The notes under the pieces: model-generated
Seen by the model: the letters and a program-made list of their open reading frames with translations, nothing else
The model's database searches: none
Told to the model about the DNA's origin: nothing
Position numbers and translations under genes: made by a program
In this document: positions 1-6,409 of the stretch, in pieces
Position numbering within the stretch: position 1 is the stretch's first letter
How the letters are laid out: every line of letters starts with the position of its first letter
Assembly (NCBI GenBank): GCA_964431655.1
Contig: CAYSKJ010000038.1
Location: 1-13,085 of the forward strand
Direction: 5' to 3'
DNA: 13,085 nucleotides
DNA from: CAYMEV01 sp964431655 [NCBI: uncultured bacterium]
GTDB taxonomy: Bacteria > CAYMEV01

Positions 1-108
1 CTCTGAATCTATCATGGACTGCTGGTTACAGAAAGAACAGACAGTGGTGCACCCCCGGTGAAATGTGAAGAAGGGAATTATCCGCGTTCTTTCCTTAAAA
101 AGAAGCAT
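1..108 (-). CDS. Elp3-like radical SAM protein, N-terminal 36 residues (partial, runs off left edge)
   Basis: The first 36 codons of a gene that continues beyond the left edge are visible. Residues 10-30 read as a stretch beginning IIPFF, then GCTTVCSFCNQQ. This gives a CX3CX2C radical SAM [4Fe-4S] motif at C20, C24 and C27, very near the N-terminus, followed by CNQ. That layout (IIP..., GC, CNQ) is typical of the COG1243/Elp3-like Fe-S oxidoreductases found directly downstream of rnc in Clostridia. The ATG overlaps the rnc stop by one base (TAATG), which points to translational coupling in the same operon. The family is often called a histone acetyltransferase-like Fe-S oxidoreductase. Whether this copy modifies tRNA is inferred from the family only, because the rest of the protein is not in the window. 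Confidence 0.8.
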   Translation of the reverse strand, partial: MLLFKERTRIIPFFTFHRGCTTVCSFCNQQSMIDSE

Positions 109-830
109 TATACATCTTTGATAAGCAGAAGCTCATCCAGGACCCTTTTTGCAAGCCTTTTTTCAGCCTGTTTCCTGGTATGTCCCTTCTCAGGGCCAAA
201 AGTCTTTCCCCCTATTGTTATGGAGACATGATATTCCTTGTCATGCTCGGGCCCGGTTACTTTTTCAACATTGTAACGGGGAGGCTGGCTGGCTTTATTC
301 TGTATATATTCCTGCAGAGCTGCCTTATAGTCGAAGACGATAGGACCTGCGCCAAGGGTCTTTATCTCCTTCAGGAACTGCTTTTTTATAAAGGCTTTTG
401 CCTTTCTAATACCGCCATCAAGGTATAAAGCCCCGATAAATGCCTCATAGGCATTGGAAAGGAGAGACATCTTGTCCCTTCCTCCGGTGGCCTCCTCTCC
501 TTTTCCTAAAAGAAGGTATTCCCCAATATTCATCCTTCGGGCCTTCTGGAAAAGGAACTCTCCGCTGGTGATGAAGGACTTTATTTTAGACAGCTTTCCC
601 TCGCTCAGGCCTGAATATTCACGGTAAAGCAGGTCGGTAACAAGGAAATTCAGGATTGAGTCCCCCAGGAACTCCAGCCTCTCATTATCCTGTGCCACAT
701 GAAGGGTTTCATTACGGTAGGATTTATGTATAAAAGCACAGTTCAGAAGATTTACATCATGGAAGCTTATCCTGTTGATGCTTTGAAATTTTGCAAGTTC
801 GGAATATCTGTATTCCTCAAGCTCTGTCAT
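108..830 (-). CDS. rnc: Ribonuclease III
   Basis: This encodes RNase III, the cytoplasmic double-strand-specific endoribonuclease that processes rRNA precursors and structured mRNAs. The 240 residues match the normal size. The signature NERLEFLGD lies at 49-57, giving metal and catalytic residues E50, E53 and D57. The second acidic pair lies in SNAYEAFIGALY (125-136): E129 is the essential Glu, while the usual Asp three residues before it is Asn (N126). This Asn also occurs in some RNase III lineages, so it probably does not kill the enzyme. A double-stranded RNA-binding domain fills about 163-236 and ends with a basic KQAEKRLAK-like helix. The ATG lies inside the end of fabF (14-base overlap) with only a weak ribosome site, so translation is probably coupled to fabF. 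It is followed by the Elp3-like gene with a one-base overlap. Confidence 0.97.
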   Translation of the reverse strand: MTELEEYRYSELAKFQSINRISFHDVNLLNCAFIHKSYRNETLHVAQDNERLEFLGDSILNFLVTDLLYREYSGLSEGKLSKIKSFITSGEFLFQKARRMNIGEYLLLGKGEEATGGRDKMSLLSNAYEAFIGALYLDGGIRKAKAFIKKQFLKEIKTLGAGPIVFDYKAALQEYIQNKASQPPRYNVEKVTGPEHDKEYHVSITIGGKTFGPEKGHTRKQAEKRLAKRVLDELLLIKDV

Positions 831-2061
831 GTCTGTATTTCTTCATGACCAGCGAAGTATTGGTGCCACCGAATCCGAAACTGTTGTTCATGGCATACTC
901 AATCTCTTTGTCTGCACCTTTATTAGGTGTGTAATCCAGGTCACAATTCTCATCCGGAGTAAACAGGTTTATAGTCGGGAGAACAAAATCCTCCTTCAGA
1001 CAAAGGGCTGTAAATGCAGTCTCGACTCCCCCTGCAGCGCCCAGGAGATGGCCGATCATAGACTTGTTTGAAGATATGCTGACCTTTGTCTCTCTGCCGA
1101 AAACACTCTTTATGGCCCGTGTCTCGGTTATATCATTAAGCAGAGTAGAGGTGCCGTGAGCATTTATATAATCTATGTCCCCAGGATTTATGCCGGCATC
1201 ATCCAATGCCGTAAGCATGCACCTTCCAGCACCCTCTCCATCCTCTGAGGGGGCTGTGACATGAAAAGCATCACTGCTCATACCGAACCCTATAATCTCG
1301 GCATATATATTCGCATTCCTCTTTACAGCAGATTCAAGCTCTTCAAGAACAATAATTCCCGACCCCTCGGAAACCACGAATCCGTCCCTGTCCTTCTCAA
1401 AGGGCCTGGAGGCTGTTTCCGGGCTGTCATTCCTGGTGGACAATGCTCTGAGCTTTGAAAAGCCCGCAATTCCAAGCTTTGTTATGGATGATTCAGAGCC
1501 TCCGCAGACCATTATATCTGCCCGCCCGCTCCTAATCAGGTCAAATGCAAGGCCTACAGCATGGTTTCCGGCAGCACAGGCGGTGCAGGGACTCATGCTG
1601 GGCCCCTTGAGATTGAATTCTATGGATACCATACCGGCAACAAGATTGATAAGCATGGATGGTATAAAATAGGGTTTAATGCTTCTAAAACCGCTATTCA
1701 GAAGGGCAGTATGCTCCCTTTCGATGGTATTGATGCCCCCTATACCGCTTCCTATAATGGTCCCGGCTCTGCAGGATAATTCAGGGCCTATATCAAGGCC
1801 TGAGTCAGCCATCGCATCTCTGGCGGCAACAATGCCCAGCTGAAGAAACCTGTCCAGCCTGTCAGCTTCCCTTGGGCCGAAAACCTCCACAGGATCATAA
1901 TCCCTGACTATCCCGGCTATCTTCACAGGAAGGTCGGATGTGTCAAAGGAATCGATAAGACTGATTCCCGATTCTCCCTTTACAGCCCTTAACCAGTTTT
2001 TATCCTTGCCTCTGCCCAGTGGCGTGATCAGGCCTATGCCGGTAATGACTACCCTTCTCAA
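817..2061 (-). CDS. fabF: Beta-ketoacyl-ACP synthase II (KAS II)
   Basis: This is a condensing enzyme that extends acyl-ACP with malonyl-ACP in type II fatty acid synthesis. It has 414 residues, the usual FabF length. The thiolase-fold catalytic set is complete: nucleophile C162 in PCTACAAG, H302 in NAHGTST, K333, and H338 in KSMIGHLLGAAG. The C-terminal gating loop NSFGFGGTN is at 393-401. It begins with TTG four bases after the acpP stop. A purine-rich AAAAAGG stretch in the end of acpP is about 10 bases upstream, and the N-terminus MRRVVITGIG is the standard FabF start, which supports this choice. The C-terminal codons overlap rnc. FabF and FabB are hard to separate by eye; length and context favour FabF. 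No fabH is present in the window to start chains. Confidence 0.96.
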   Translation of the reverse strand: MRRVVITGIGLITPLGRGKDKNWLRAVKGESGISLIDSFDTSDLPVKIAGIVRDYDPVEVFGPREADRLDRFLQLGIVAARDAMADSGLDIGPELSCRAGTIIGSGIGGINTIEREHTALLNSGFRSIKPYFIPSMLINLVAGMVSIEFNLKGPSMSPCTACAAGNHAVGLAFDLIRSGRADIMVCGGSESSITKLGIAGFSKLRALSTRNDSPETASRPFEKDRDGFVVSEGSGIIVLEELESAVKRNANIYAEIIGFGMSSDAFHVTAPSEDGEGAGRCMLTALDDAGINPGDIDYINAHGTSTLLNDITETRAIKSVFGRETKVSISSNKSMIGHLLGAAGGVETAFTALCLKEDFVLPTINLFTPDENCDLDYTPNKGADKEIEYAMNNSFGFGGTNTSLVMKKYRHDRA

Positions 2062-2065
2062 GATA

Positions 2066-2305
2066 CTAACTTACCTTTTTCTCTATAAAGGATACTGCAT
2101 CACCGACGCTGGATATGGATAATATTTCTTTGTCATCAATCTCCAGGCCCATATCGGAAAATTCATCCTGAACTGCATCTATAAAATCATAGATATCAAT
2201 GGAATCAAACTGAAGGTCAACCTTAAAAGATGCATTATCCGTAATCTTTTCAGGATTTACATTCATTTTTTCAAGAACCTTATAAACTCTTTCTCTAATT
2301 TCCAT
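2066..2305 (-). CDS. acpP: Acyl carrier protein
   Basis: This is a small acidic carrier of 79 residues that holds growing acyl chains on a phosphopantetheine arm. The attachment site is S35 in FDSID. A canonical ACP has DSL followed by a helix of the type DTVELVMALEEEF. Here helix II reads DIYDFIDAVQDEF, so it is strongly acidic with Tyr-Asp where Val-Glu is usual, and the loop after it carries extra residues (SDMG). A SSVGDAV stretch near the C-terminus matches the family. A strong AGGAGG ribosome site lies 5 bases before the ATG. It sits between fabG and fabF, the standard place for acpP. It is probably the main housekeeping ACP, though its divergence leaves room for a specialised carrier. 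Confidence 0.93.
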   Translation of the reverse strand: MEIRERVYKVLEKMNVNPEKITDNASFKVDLQFDSIDIYDFIDAVQDEFSDMGLEIDDKEILSISSVGDAVSFIEKKVS

Positions 2306-2330
2306 CTGTTCCTCCTATAACTGATTTTTT

Positions 2331-3056
2331 TTAGTTCATGTACAACCCGCCGTCAACGCTGATAACGTCTCCGGTAATATAAGAGCAGATATCCTGGGCA
2401 AGGAAGAATATCAGGGAAGCCACATCCTCCGGGGCTCCTGCTCTTCCCAGGGGTATCCTGCTGATTATCTCTTCCAGGATTTTCGGATCCATATTCTTTG
2501 TCATTTTGGTCTCAATAAGCCCGGGTACAACCGTATTACAGGTAATATTCCAGGGTGCCAGCTCCTTGGCAAGGGACATGGTAAATCCTATGATACCTGC
2601 TTTTGAGGCAGAATAGTTTGTCTGACCTATGTTCCCTGCCTTTCCTGACACCGATGATATATTTATTATCCTGCCCCACCTCTTCTTCATCATAGGCCTT
2701 ACAAATTCCCTGATTACCCTGTAAAAGCCGTTGAGATTGGTGTCAATAACCTGCGTCCACTTTTTTTCATTCATTCCAAGGATAAAACCATCGGATGAAA
2801 TCCCGGATAAATTGACAATAATATCCGGGTATCCGAATTCAGCGGCTGACCTAAAGGCATCCTTTACACTGCCGGGATCAGTAATATCCATGGATACAAA
2901 TACTAAATCCCCGCTTTTCTGCCCGGAATAAGCACTCTCGAGCCTTTCAGTATCCCTTGCGGTCAGAATTACCCTGTAGGAACCCGAAATAAAACGCATG
3001 GCCGCTTCATATCCGATATCGGATGTTGCTCCTGCTATTAGAGCGGTTTTTTCCAA
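2331..3056 (-). CDS. fabG: 3-oxoacyl-ACP reductase (SDR family)
   Basis: This is an NADPH-dependent short-chain dehydrogenase that reduces 3-oxoacyl-ACP in fatty acid elongation. The 241 residues match FabG. The cofactor motif GATSDIG is at 9-15 (canonical GxxxGIG with Asp before Ile). The catalytic set is N107 in DTNLNG, S135 in NISSVSG, Y148 and K152 in NYSASKAG. The C-terminal SVDGGLYMN matches the usual SVDGG ending. It starts with TTG four bases after the rpmF stop, with an AAGGAG sequence in the end of rpmF as a likely ribosome site. FabG-like SDRs are numerous, but the position before acpP and fabF makes the fatty acid role secure. The gene directly follows rpmF, with no plsX, fabH or fabD between. 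Confidence 0.95.
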   Translation of the reverse strand: MEKTALIAGATSDIGYEAAMRFISGSYRVILTARDTERLESAYSGQKSGDLVFVSMDITDPGSVKDAFRSAAEFGYPDIIVNLSGISSDGFILGMNEKKWTQVIDTNLNGFYRVIREFVRPMMKKRWGRIINISSVSGKAGNIGQTNYSASKAGIIGFTMSLAKELAPWNITCNTVVPGLIETKMTKNMDPKILEEIISRIPLGRAGAPEDVASLIFFLAQDICSYITGDVISVDGGLYMN

Positions 3057-3060
3057 AAGC

Positions 3061-3255
3061 CTATTTCTCCTTCTTTATCTCAACTACCTGTTTTCCGTCA
3101 TAATGCCCGCAATAAGGGCATACCCTGTGGGATGGTATATACTCCATGCAGTCCTTATTGGAGCACTGTACCATAACGACGGAACTCATAGCTGAATTCA
3201 TAGACTTTTTGATCCTTGTTTTGCTTTTTGATTTCCTTCTTTTCGGCAGAGCCAT
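3061..3255 (-). CDS. rpmF: 50S ribosomal protein L32
   Basis: This is a small basic large-subunit protein of 64 residues. It opens with MALPKRRKSKSKTR, typical of bacterial L32, and has a Cys knuckle pair in the second half. The second pair, VCPYCG (C46, C49), and the HRVC element are canonical. The first pair is C31 and C36 with four residues between instead of two, an apparent two-residue insertion in the zinc knuckle. The Cys-containing (zinc-binding) form of L32 is therefore present, in an odd variant. The ATG overlaps the yceD stop by one base (TAATG). The yceD-rpmF pair is one of the most conserved gene pairs in bacteria. Confidence 0.96.
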   Translation of the reverse strand: MALPKRRKSKSKTRIKKSMNSAMSSVVMVQCSNKDCMEYIPSHRVCPYCGHYDGKQVVEIKKEK

Positions 3256-3797
3256 TACTTCACTCCTTTCAGCTTCATATTGTTACTTTCAGCTTTTAAT
3301 GTTTCCCACCTGGGATCTATATTTTCACTCAAACACTTGCATTCTGATTCATTCATGTCATTTCCGCAGTACGGGCATAATCCTTTGCAGTCAGGCCTGC
3401 ATAATACCTTGACCGGCAGGGATATAATAATCTGCTCATTTGCAAAACCCTCAAGGTCAAACAGCAGATCCTTCAGGTAATAGTGGTCCAGGTCCTTCTC
3501 ATCCAGATCCGTTATCCCTCCACTTTTTTCAAAGGATTGGTCAAATAGATATACCTTTTCCCTTTTATCTATATTAATGTCAACATCCCTAAGACACCTG
3601 GCGCACCGGGCTTTTGCAAGGGCCTTTATATGAAATTCCATGGTATAATGGCTGTTGCCCTTGTTTATTCTTTCATCCAGAGAGACATCGCCGTCAAGCA
3701 TGCAGAGAAAATCCTCAAGGTCAAAGATCTCCCGGTGAAATTCCTCATGAATCTCAAGGGGAAACACGCTATAATCTTTAAGATCTATAATATTCAC
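3255..3797 (-). CDS. yceD: YceD/DUF177 family protein (23S rRNA accumulation factor)
   Basis: This is a DUF177 protein, a family that almost always precedes rpmF and is linked to 23S rRNA accumulation and ribosome assembly; the exact chemistry is not known. I chose the GTG at 3797, giving 180 residues beginning MNIIDLKDY, because family members normally begin with such an IIDLKD stretch. The longer reading from a TTG at 3869 would place the N-terminus over the best promoter (TTGACA at 3856-3851). An AGG-containing site lies about 10 bases before the GTG. Cysteines in two groups look like metal ligands: CARC (C65, C68) and a C-terminal cluster CRPDCKGLCPYCG, then two more (C153, C155). It is the first gene of the rpmF-fab-rnc operon. 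Confidence 0.88.
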   Translation of the reverse strand: MNIIDLKDYSVFPLEIHEEFHREIFDLEDFLCMLDGDVSLDERINKGNSHYTMEFHIKALAKARCARCLRDVDINIDKREKVYLFDQSFEKSGGITDLDEKDLDHYYLKDLLFDLEGFANEQIIISLPVKVLCRPDCKGLCPYCGNDMNESECKCLSENIDPRWETLKAESNNMKLKGVK

Positions 3798-3825
3798 AAT
3801 AACTGAACCTATGCTATAATATCTT

Positions 3826-3856
3826 TGTATATTTGGAAAAAAAGCAAATTTGTCAA
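3826..3856 (-). promoter_or_regulatory. Predicted promoter of the yceD-rpmF-fab-rnc operon
   Basis: On the minus strand there is a perfect -35 TTGACA (3856-3851) followed by an AT-rich -10. The -10 is either TATACA (3831-3826, 19-base spacing) or AATATA (17-base spacing). Transcription would begin near 3819, leaving a leader of about 22 bases before the GTG of yceD. This supports the shorter yceD start. Confidence 0.55.
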
Positions 3857-3977
3857 GCAATTTTTGCAATATGTCAGAACAAAATAGAAATGTCCCTTTC
3901 CCATAATATGATGTTCCGTATCTGCTGACACAAAAAGATCCGTCCCTTTTGCTTCAATTTTCTTCATATTATATTGT

Positions 3978-4005
3978 TTGAAAAACCTGCTTTCCCATAT
4001 ATAAT
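3978..4005 (+). promoter_or_regulatory. Predicted sigma-70-type promoter of the DUF502 gene
   Basis: TTGAAA at 3978-3983, a 16-base spacer, then a perfect TATAAT at 4000-4005. The predicted start near 4012 leaves a leader of about 40 bases with a ribosome site AGGA at 4041-4044. It is divergent from the yceD promoter. Confidence 0.5.
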
Positions 4006-4026
4006 TATAAATAGGAGCTATAATTA
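4002..4026 (+). repeat. Inverted repeat over the DUF502 transcription start (possible operator)
   Basis: TAATTATA at 4002-4009 and TATAATTA at 4019-4026 are perfect 8-base inverted arms with a 9-base spacer. They overlap the -10 element and cover the predicted transcription start, where a repressor would act. The arms are purely A/T in an AT-rich region, so chance is a real alternative. The sequence does not match a regulator site I recognise. Confidence 0.3.
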
Positions 4027-4051
4027 ATCTCTCATATTTGAGGAAGCAAGA

Positions 4052-4699
4052 GTGTTTGAAAAACTGAAGTTCAGGATAAAAACCATTTTCATTACAGGCA
4101 TTGTTGTGCTGTTCCCGATAGTCATAACGCTTTATATAGGGTATTTCCTCTATAATATAATAACAAGGGTAACAAGCCCTGTTGTCCGCTATCTCCTCAA
4201 TAATGTGCTCGGGCTCGGGGGATATGACTATATAGCGCCTATTTTCGGGTTTGCACTGGTAATCATGGTTGTCTTTGCCGTGGGCTTTCTTGCAACCAAT
4301 TATTTCGGGAAAAAGCTCATTGAGCTGGGTGAAAAACTGCTTTTGAAGATACCTCTTTTAAGCGGTGTTTTTTCTTCTGCCAAGCAGTTTTTAAGCGCCC
4401 TTTCCATATCAAATAAAAGGGGCTTTTCAAAGGTTGTCCTGGTCGAATACCCGAGAAAGGGTCTGTATACGCTCGGCTTTCTCACCACATCCGCAGAAAG
4501 AATCCTGAGCAAAAGTAAAAATTTTGAAAATTCCGGGTATGTCTATGTCTTTATACCCACCACACCTAACCCTACCAGCGGCTGGCTTACCATTGTGAAG
4601 AAAGAGGATATTATCTTCATTGACCTTAAGATAGAGGACGCAATCAAGCTTATAATATCAGGAGGGCTTGTCCATCCTGATGAGCTTGACTCCGTGTAG
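4052..4699 (+). CDS. DUF502 family membrane protein
   Basis: This is a 215-residue protein of the DUF502 family, found in many bacteria and related to the plant COV proteins; its biochemical role is unknown. Two hydrophobic segments near residues 12-34 and 62-84 should span the membrane. The remaining C-terminal part is a conserved soluble domain that contains VFIPTTPNPTSGWL (about 167-180) and IEDAIKLIISGG (about 194-205), both hallmarks of the family. The start is GTG at 4052, chosen because AGGA lies 7 bases upstream and the protein begins FEKLKFRIKTIFITG as relatives do. It is a single-gene unit: divergent from yceD and convergent with mgtE, from whose stop it is separated by only 16 bases. 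Confidence 0.9.
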   Translation: MFEKLKFRIKTIFITGIVVLFPIVITLYIGYFLYNIITRVTSPVVRYLLNNVLGLGGYDYIAPIFGFALVIMVVFAVGFLATNYFGKKLIELGEKLLLKIPLLSGVFSSAKQFLSALSISNKRGFSKVVLVEYPRKGLYTLGFLTTSAERILSKSKNFENSGYVYVFIPTTPNPTSGWLTIVKKEDIIFIDLKIEDAIKLIISGGLVHPDELDSV

Positions 4700-4715
4700 G
4701 TTTTCTTCTAAAACA

Positions 4716-6062
4716 TCAACCCAGCAGCAGTATTCTGGCAATATTGAAATATATTATAAGGCCTATGGCGTCAACCATGGTAGTAAGCAGGGGACTGCTC
4801 ACCACGGCAGGATCAAAGTTTAGCTTTGTAAGAATAATGGGGAGCACTGAACCGGCAATATTTGTCCAGAACACTATAACCACCATTGAAATTGCCAGCA
4901 CAAATCCAACTTCAGTTCCGCCCCTCCAGACATAGCTTCTTAAAAATAGTATTCCTCCCAGGCTTACACCAAGCAGGGCACCTGTTAGAATCTCCCTTTT
5001 TACAACCTCGAACCATCTTTTTACCGTAAGCTCACCAAGGCTGATGGCCCTTATTACCAGGGTCGCCGACTGGGTAGCCGTATTTCCTCCGCTGTCTATC
5101 AGTATGGGTATAAATATAGTAAGGGTGATGAACTTAGATATCAGTTCCTCAAAATGCGCGATAACACCGGATGAAAAAAAATCTGCAAGCAGGAGCAGGA
5201 CCAGCCACCCTATCCTCTTTCGGTAGAGCATAAAGGGCGATGTTGCCATATAGCCGAATTCCAGCGGGCTGACAGCTGCTTCCTTCTGGAAGTCCTCGGT
5301 TGCTTCCTCATCCATAACATCTATGATATCATCAATCGTAACAATACCTATAAGCAAACCCTCCGAGTCTATTACAGGAAGGGAGACCAGGTCATACCTT
5401 TTCATTATATCAGCACCCTCATCCTGGTCGTCAAAGGCAGAGGCTGCAATGAAGGTATAGTCCATTACCGATTCTATGATATGCTGAGGATTGCCGAGGA
5501 TTATTCTTCTGATGGGAATCTCATCCAGAAGCTTGGACTCATCATCGGTAACATATACCATATTAATAGTTTCGCTGTCTTTGCCGTATTTTCTGATATG
5601 ATCCAGGGCATCAGCCAGGGTAAAATAGGGTCTTACTGATATATAATCGGGGGTCATCAGCCTGCCCAGGCTGTTTTCAGGGTATCCCAGCAGAAAAAGG
5701 GCTTCCTTGCGCTCTTCGGAAGGCAGGAGATCCATTAATCGCTGGGTAACCTGGGCAGGGAGCTCTTCAAATATCTCAGTCCTGTCATCAGGACTTATCT
5801 CCAGGATCATTTCCTTGAGCTGCTGGTTTTTAAGCTGTCTGAGCACATGCTCCTGGTCTTCGCTTTCCAGTTCCACAAAAACCCTGGCCGCCTGCTTCCT
5901 GGGAAGCAGGCGGTAGAGCATTATCATCTCATCCTCAGGAAGGTCTGCCAGGAAATCAGCAATATCTATGGCCTGCCACTCAACAAACATTTCTTTGATT
6001 TTTTTATAATCCTTTTTACGGATCAGTTCATGAACTTCAGGCTTTAAGATTTCTCCCAGCAT
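4716..6062 (-). CDS. mgtE: MgtE-type magnesium transporter
   Basis: This encodes a Mg2+ channel/transporter of the inner membrane, 448 residues, full length. An N-terminal MgtE_N helical domain (about 1-130), rich in acidic residues, is followed by two CBS domains (about 135-255; the second holds LPVIDSEGLLIGIVTIDDIIDVMDEE-like sequence). These domains sense cytoplasmic Mg2+ and gate the pore. Five membrane helices follow from about residue 280. They begin RIGWLVLLLL and contain the family hallmark DSGGNTATQSATLVIRAI. D431 in VDAIGLIIY corresponds to the pore Asp of the characterised MgtE from Thermus. The ATG has an AGGGGG ribosome site 4 bases upstream. It is the last gene of eno-ftsB-mgtE, 39 bases after ftsB. 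Confidence 0.95.
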   Translation of the reverse strand: MLGEILKPEVHELIRKKDYKKIKEMFVEWQAIDIADFLADLPEDEMIMLYRLLPRKQAARVFVELESEDQEHVLRQLKNQQLKEMILEISPDDRTEIFEELPAQVTQRLMDLLPSEERKEALFLLGYPENSLGRLMTPDYISVRPYFTLADALDHIRKYGKDSETINMVYVTDDESKLLDEIPIRRIILGNPQHIIESVMDYTFIAASAFDDQDEGADIMKRYDLVSLPVIDSEGLLIGIVTIDDIIDVMDEEATEDFQKEAAVSPLEFGYMATSPFMLYRKRIGWLVLLLLADFFSSGVIAHFEELISKFITLTIFIPILIDSGGNTATQSATLVIRAISLGELTVKRWFEVVKREILTGALLGVSLGGILFLRSYVWRGGTEVGFVLAISMVVIVFWTNIAGSVLPIILTKLNFDPAVVSSPLLTTMVDAIGLIIYFNIARILLLG

Positions 6063-6101
6063 TTTTCCCCCTGTTAATTAGAAAGTGCTATCCCGGACTG
6101 T

Positions 6102-6407
6102 CTAAGAGCCCGGTTTGTCAATGTCAAAAACCCTCTCCCCGTCATAATGGACATTATAGTCCTCTCTCAGGATGGTTTCATAATACAGGTCCTGATCATT
6201 TTCCAGCAGGAGCTTCCTGTATTCAAGGCGCCTGTTGTCTTCAGCCAGGCTGTTCCTGAGATTCTCAAGGTAAAGGATATCCTCCTGCTGTTTTTGGTAT
6301 TTCGCCAGGACCTCGCGGGATATGTCACGGTGAAGGGAAAAAAGGTATACAATAACCATAACGCCAAAAAGAGCCAGAAAAAGGTTTTTCAATATGCCCT
6401 TTTTCAT
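6102..6407 (-). CDS. ftsB: FtsB/DivIC-like septum formation initiator
   Basis: This is a small bitopic division protein of 101 residues. A short basic N-terminus (MKKG) is followed by one membrane helix at about 8-26. A predicted coiled coil with regularly spaced Leu, Glu and Arg covers about 30-75. The C-terminus LREDYNVHYDGERVFDI resembles the RE.x.....GE.VF motif of the FtsB/DivIC family. Such proteins join FtsL and FtsQ/DivIB in the divisome and face the outside of the membrane. It starts 2 bases after the eno stop and has only a weak ribosome site. Adjacency of eno and ftsB is also seen in gamma-proteobacteria, where it supports this call. FtsL-like proteins look similar, so the family is surer than the exact name. 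Confidence 0.85.
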   Translation of the reverse strand: MKKGILKNLFLALFGVMVIVYLFSLHRDISREVLAKYQKQQEDILYLENLRNSLAEDNRRLEYRKLLLENDQDLYYETILREDYNVHYDGERVFDIDKPGS

Positions 6408-6409
6408 TT

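Noticed and set aside
3798-3869. Extra N-terminal 24 codons of yceD from a TTG start
   Set aside because: No family resemblance, and the region carries the best promoter of the operon; the GTG at 3797 fits the family and has a nearby ribosome site.
4700-4714. GTTTT-CTTCT-AAAAC hairpin between the convergent DUF502 and mgtE genes as a terminator
   Set aside because: Only five base pairs with one G-C and no T-run on either side, too weak to call a terminator.
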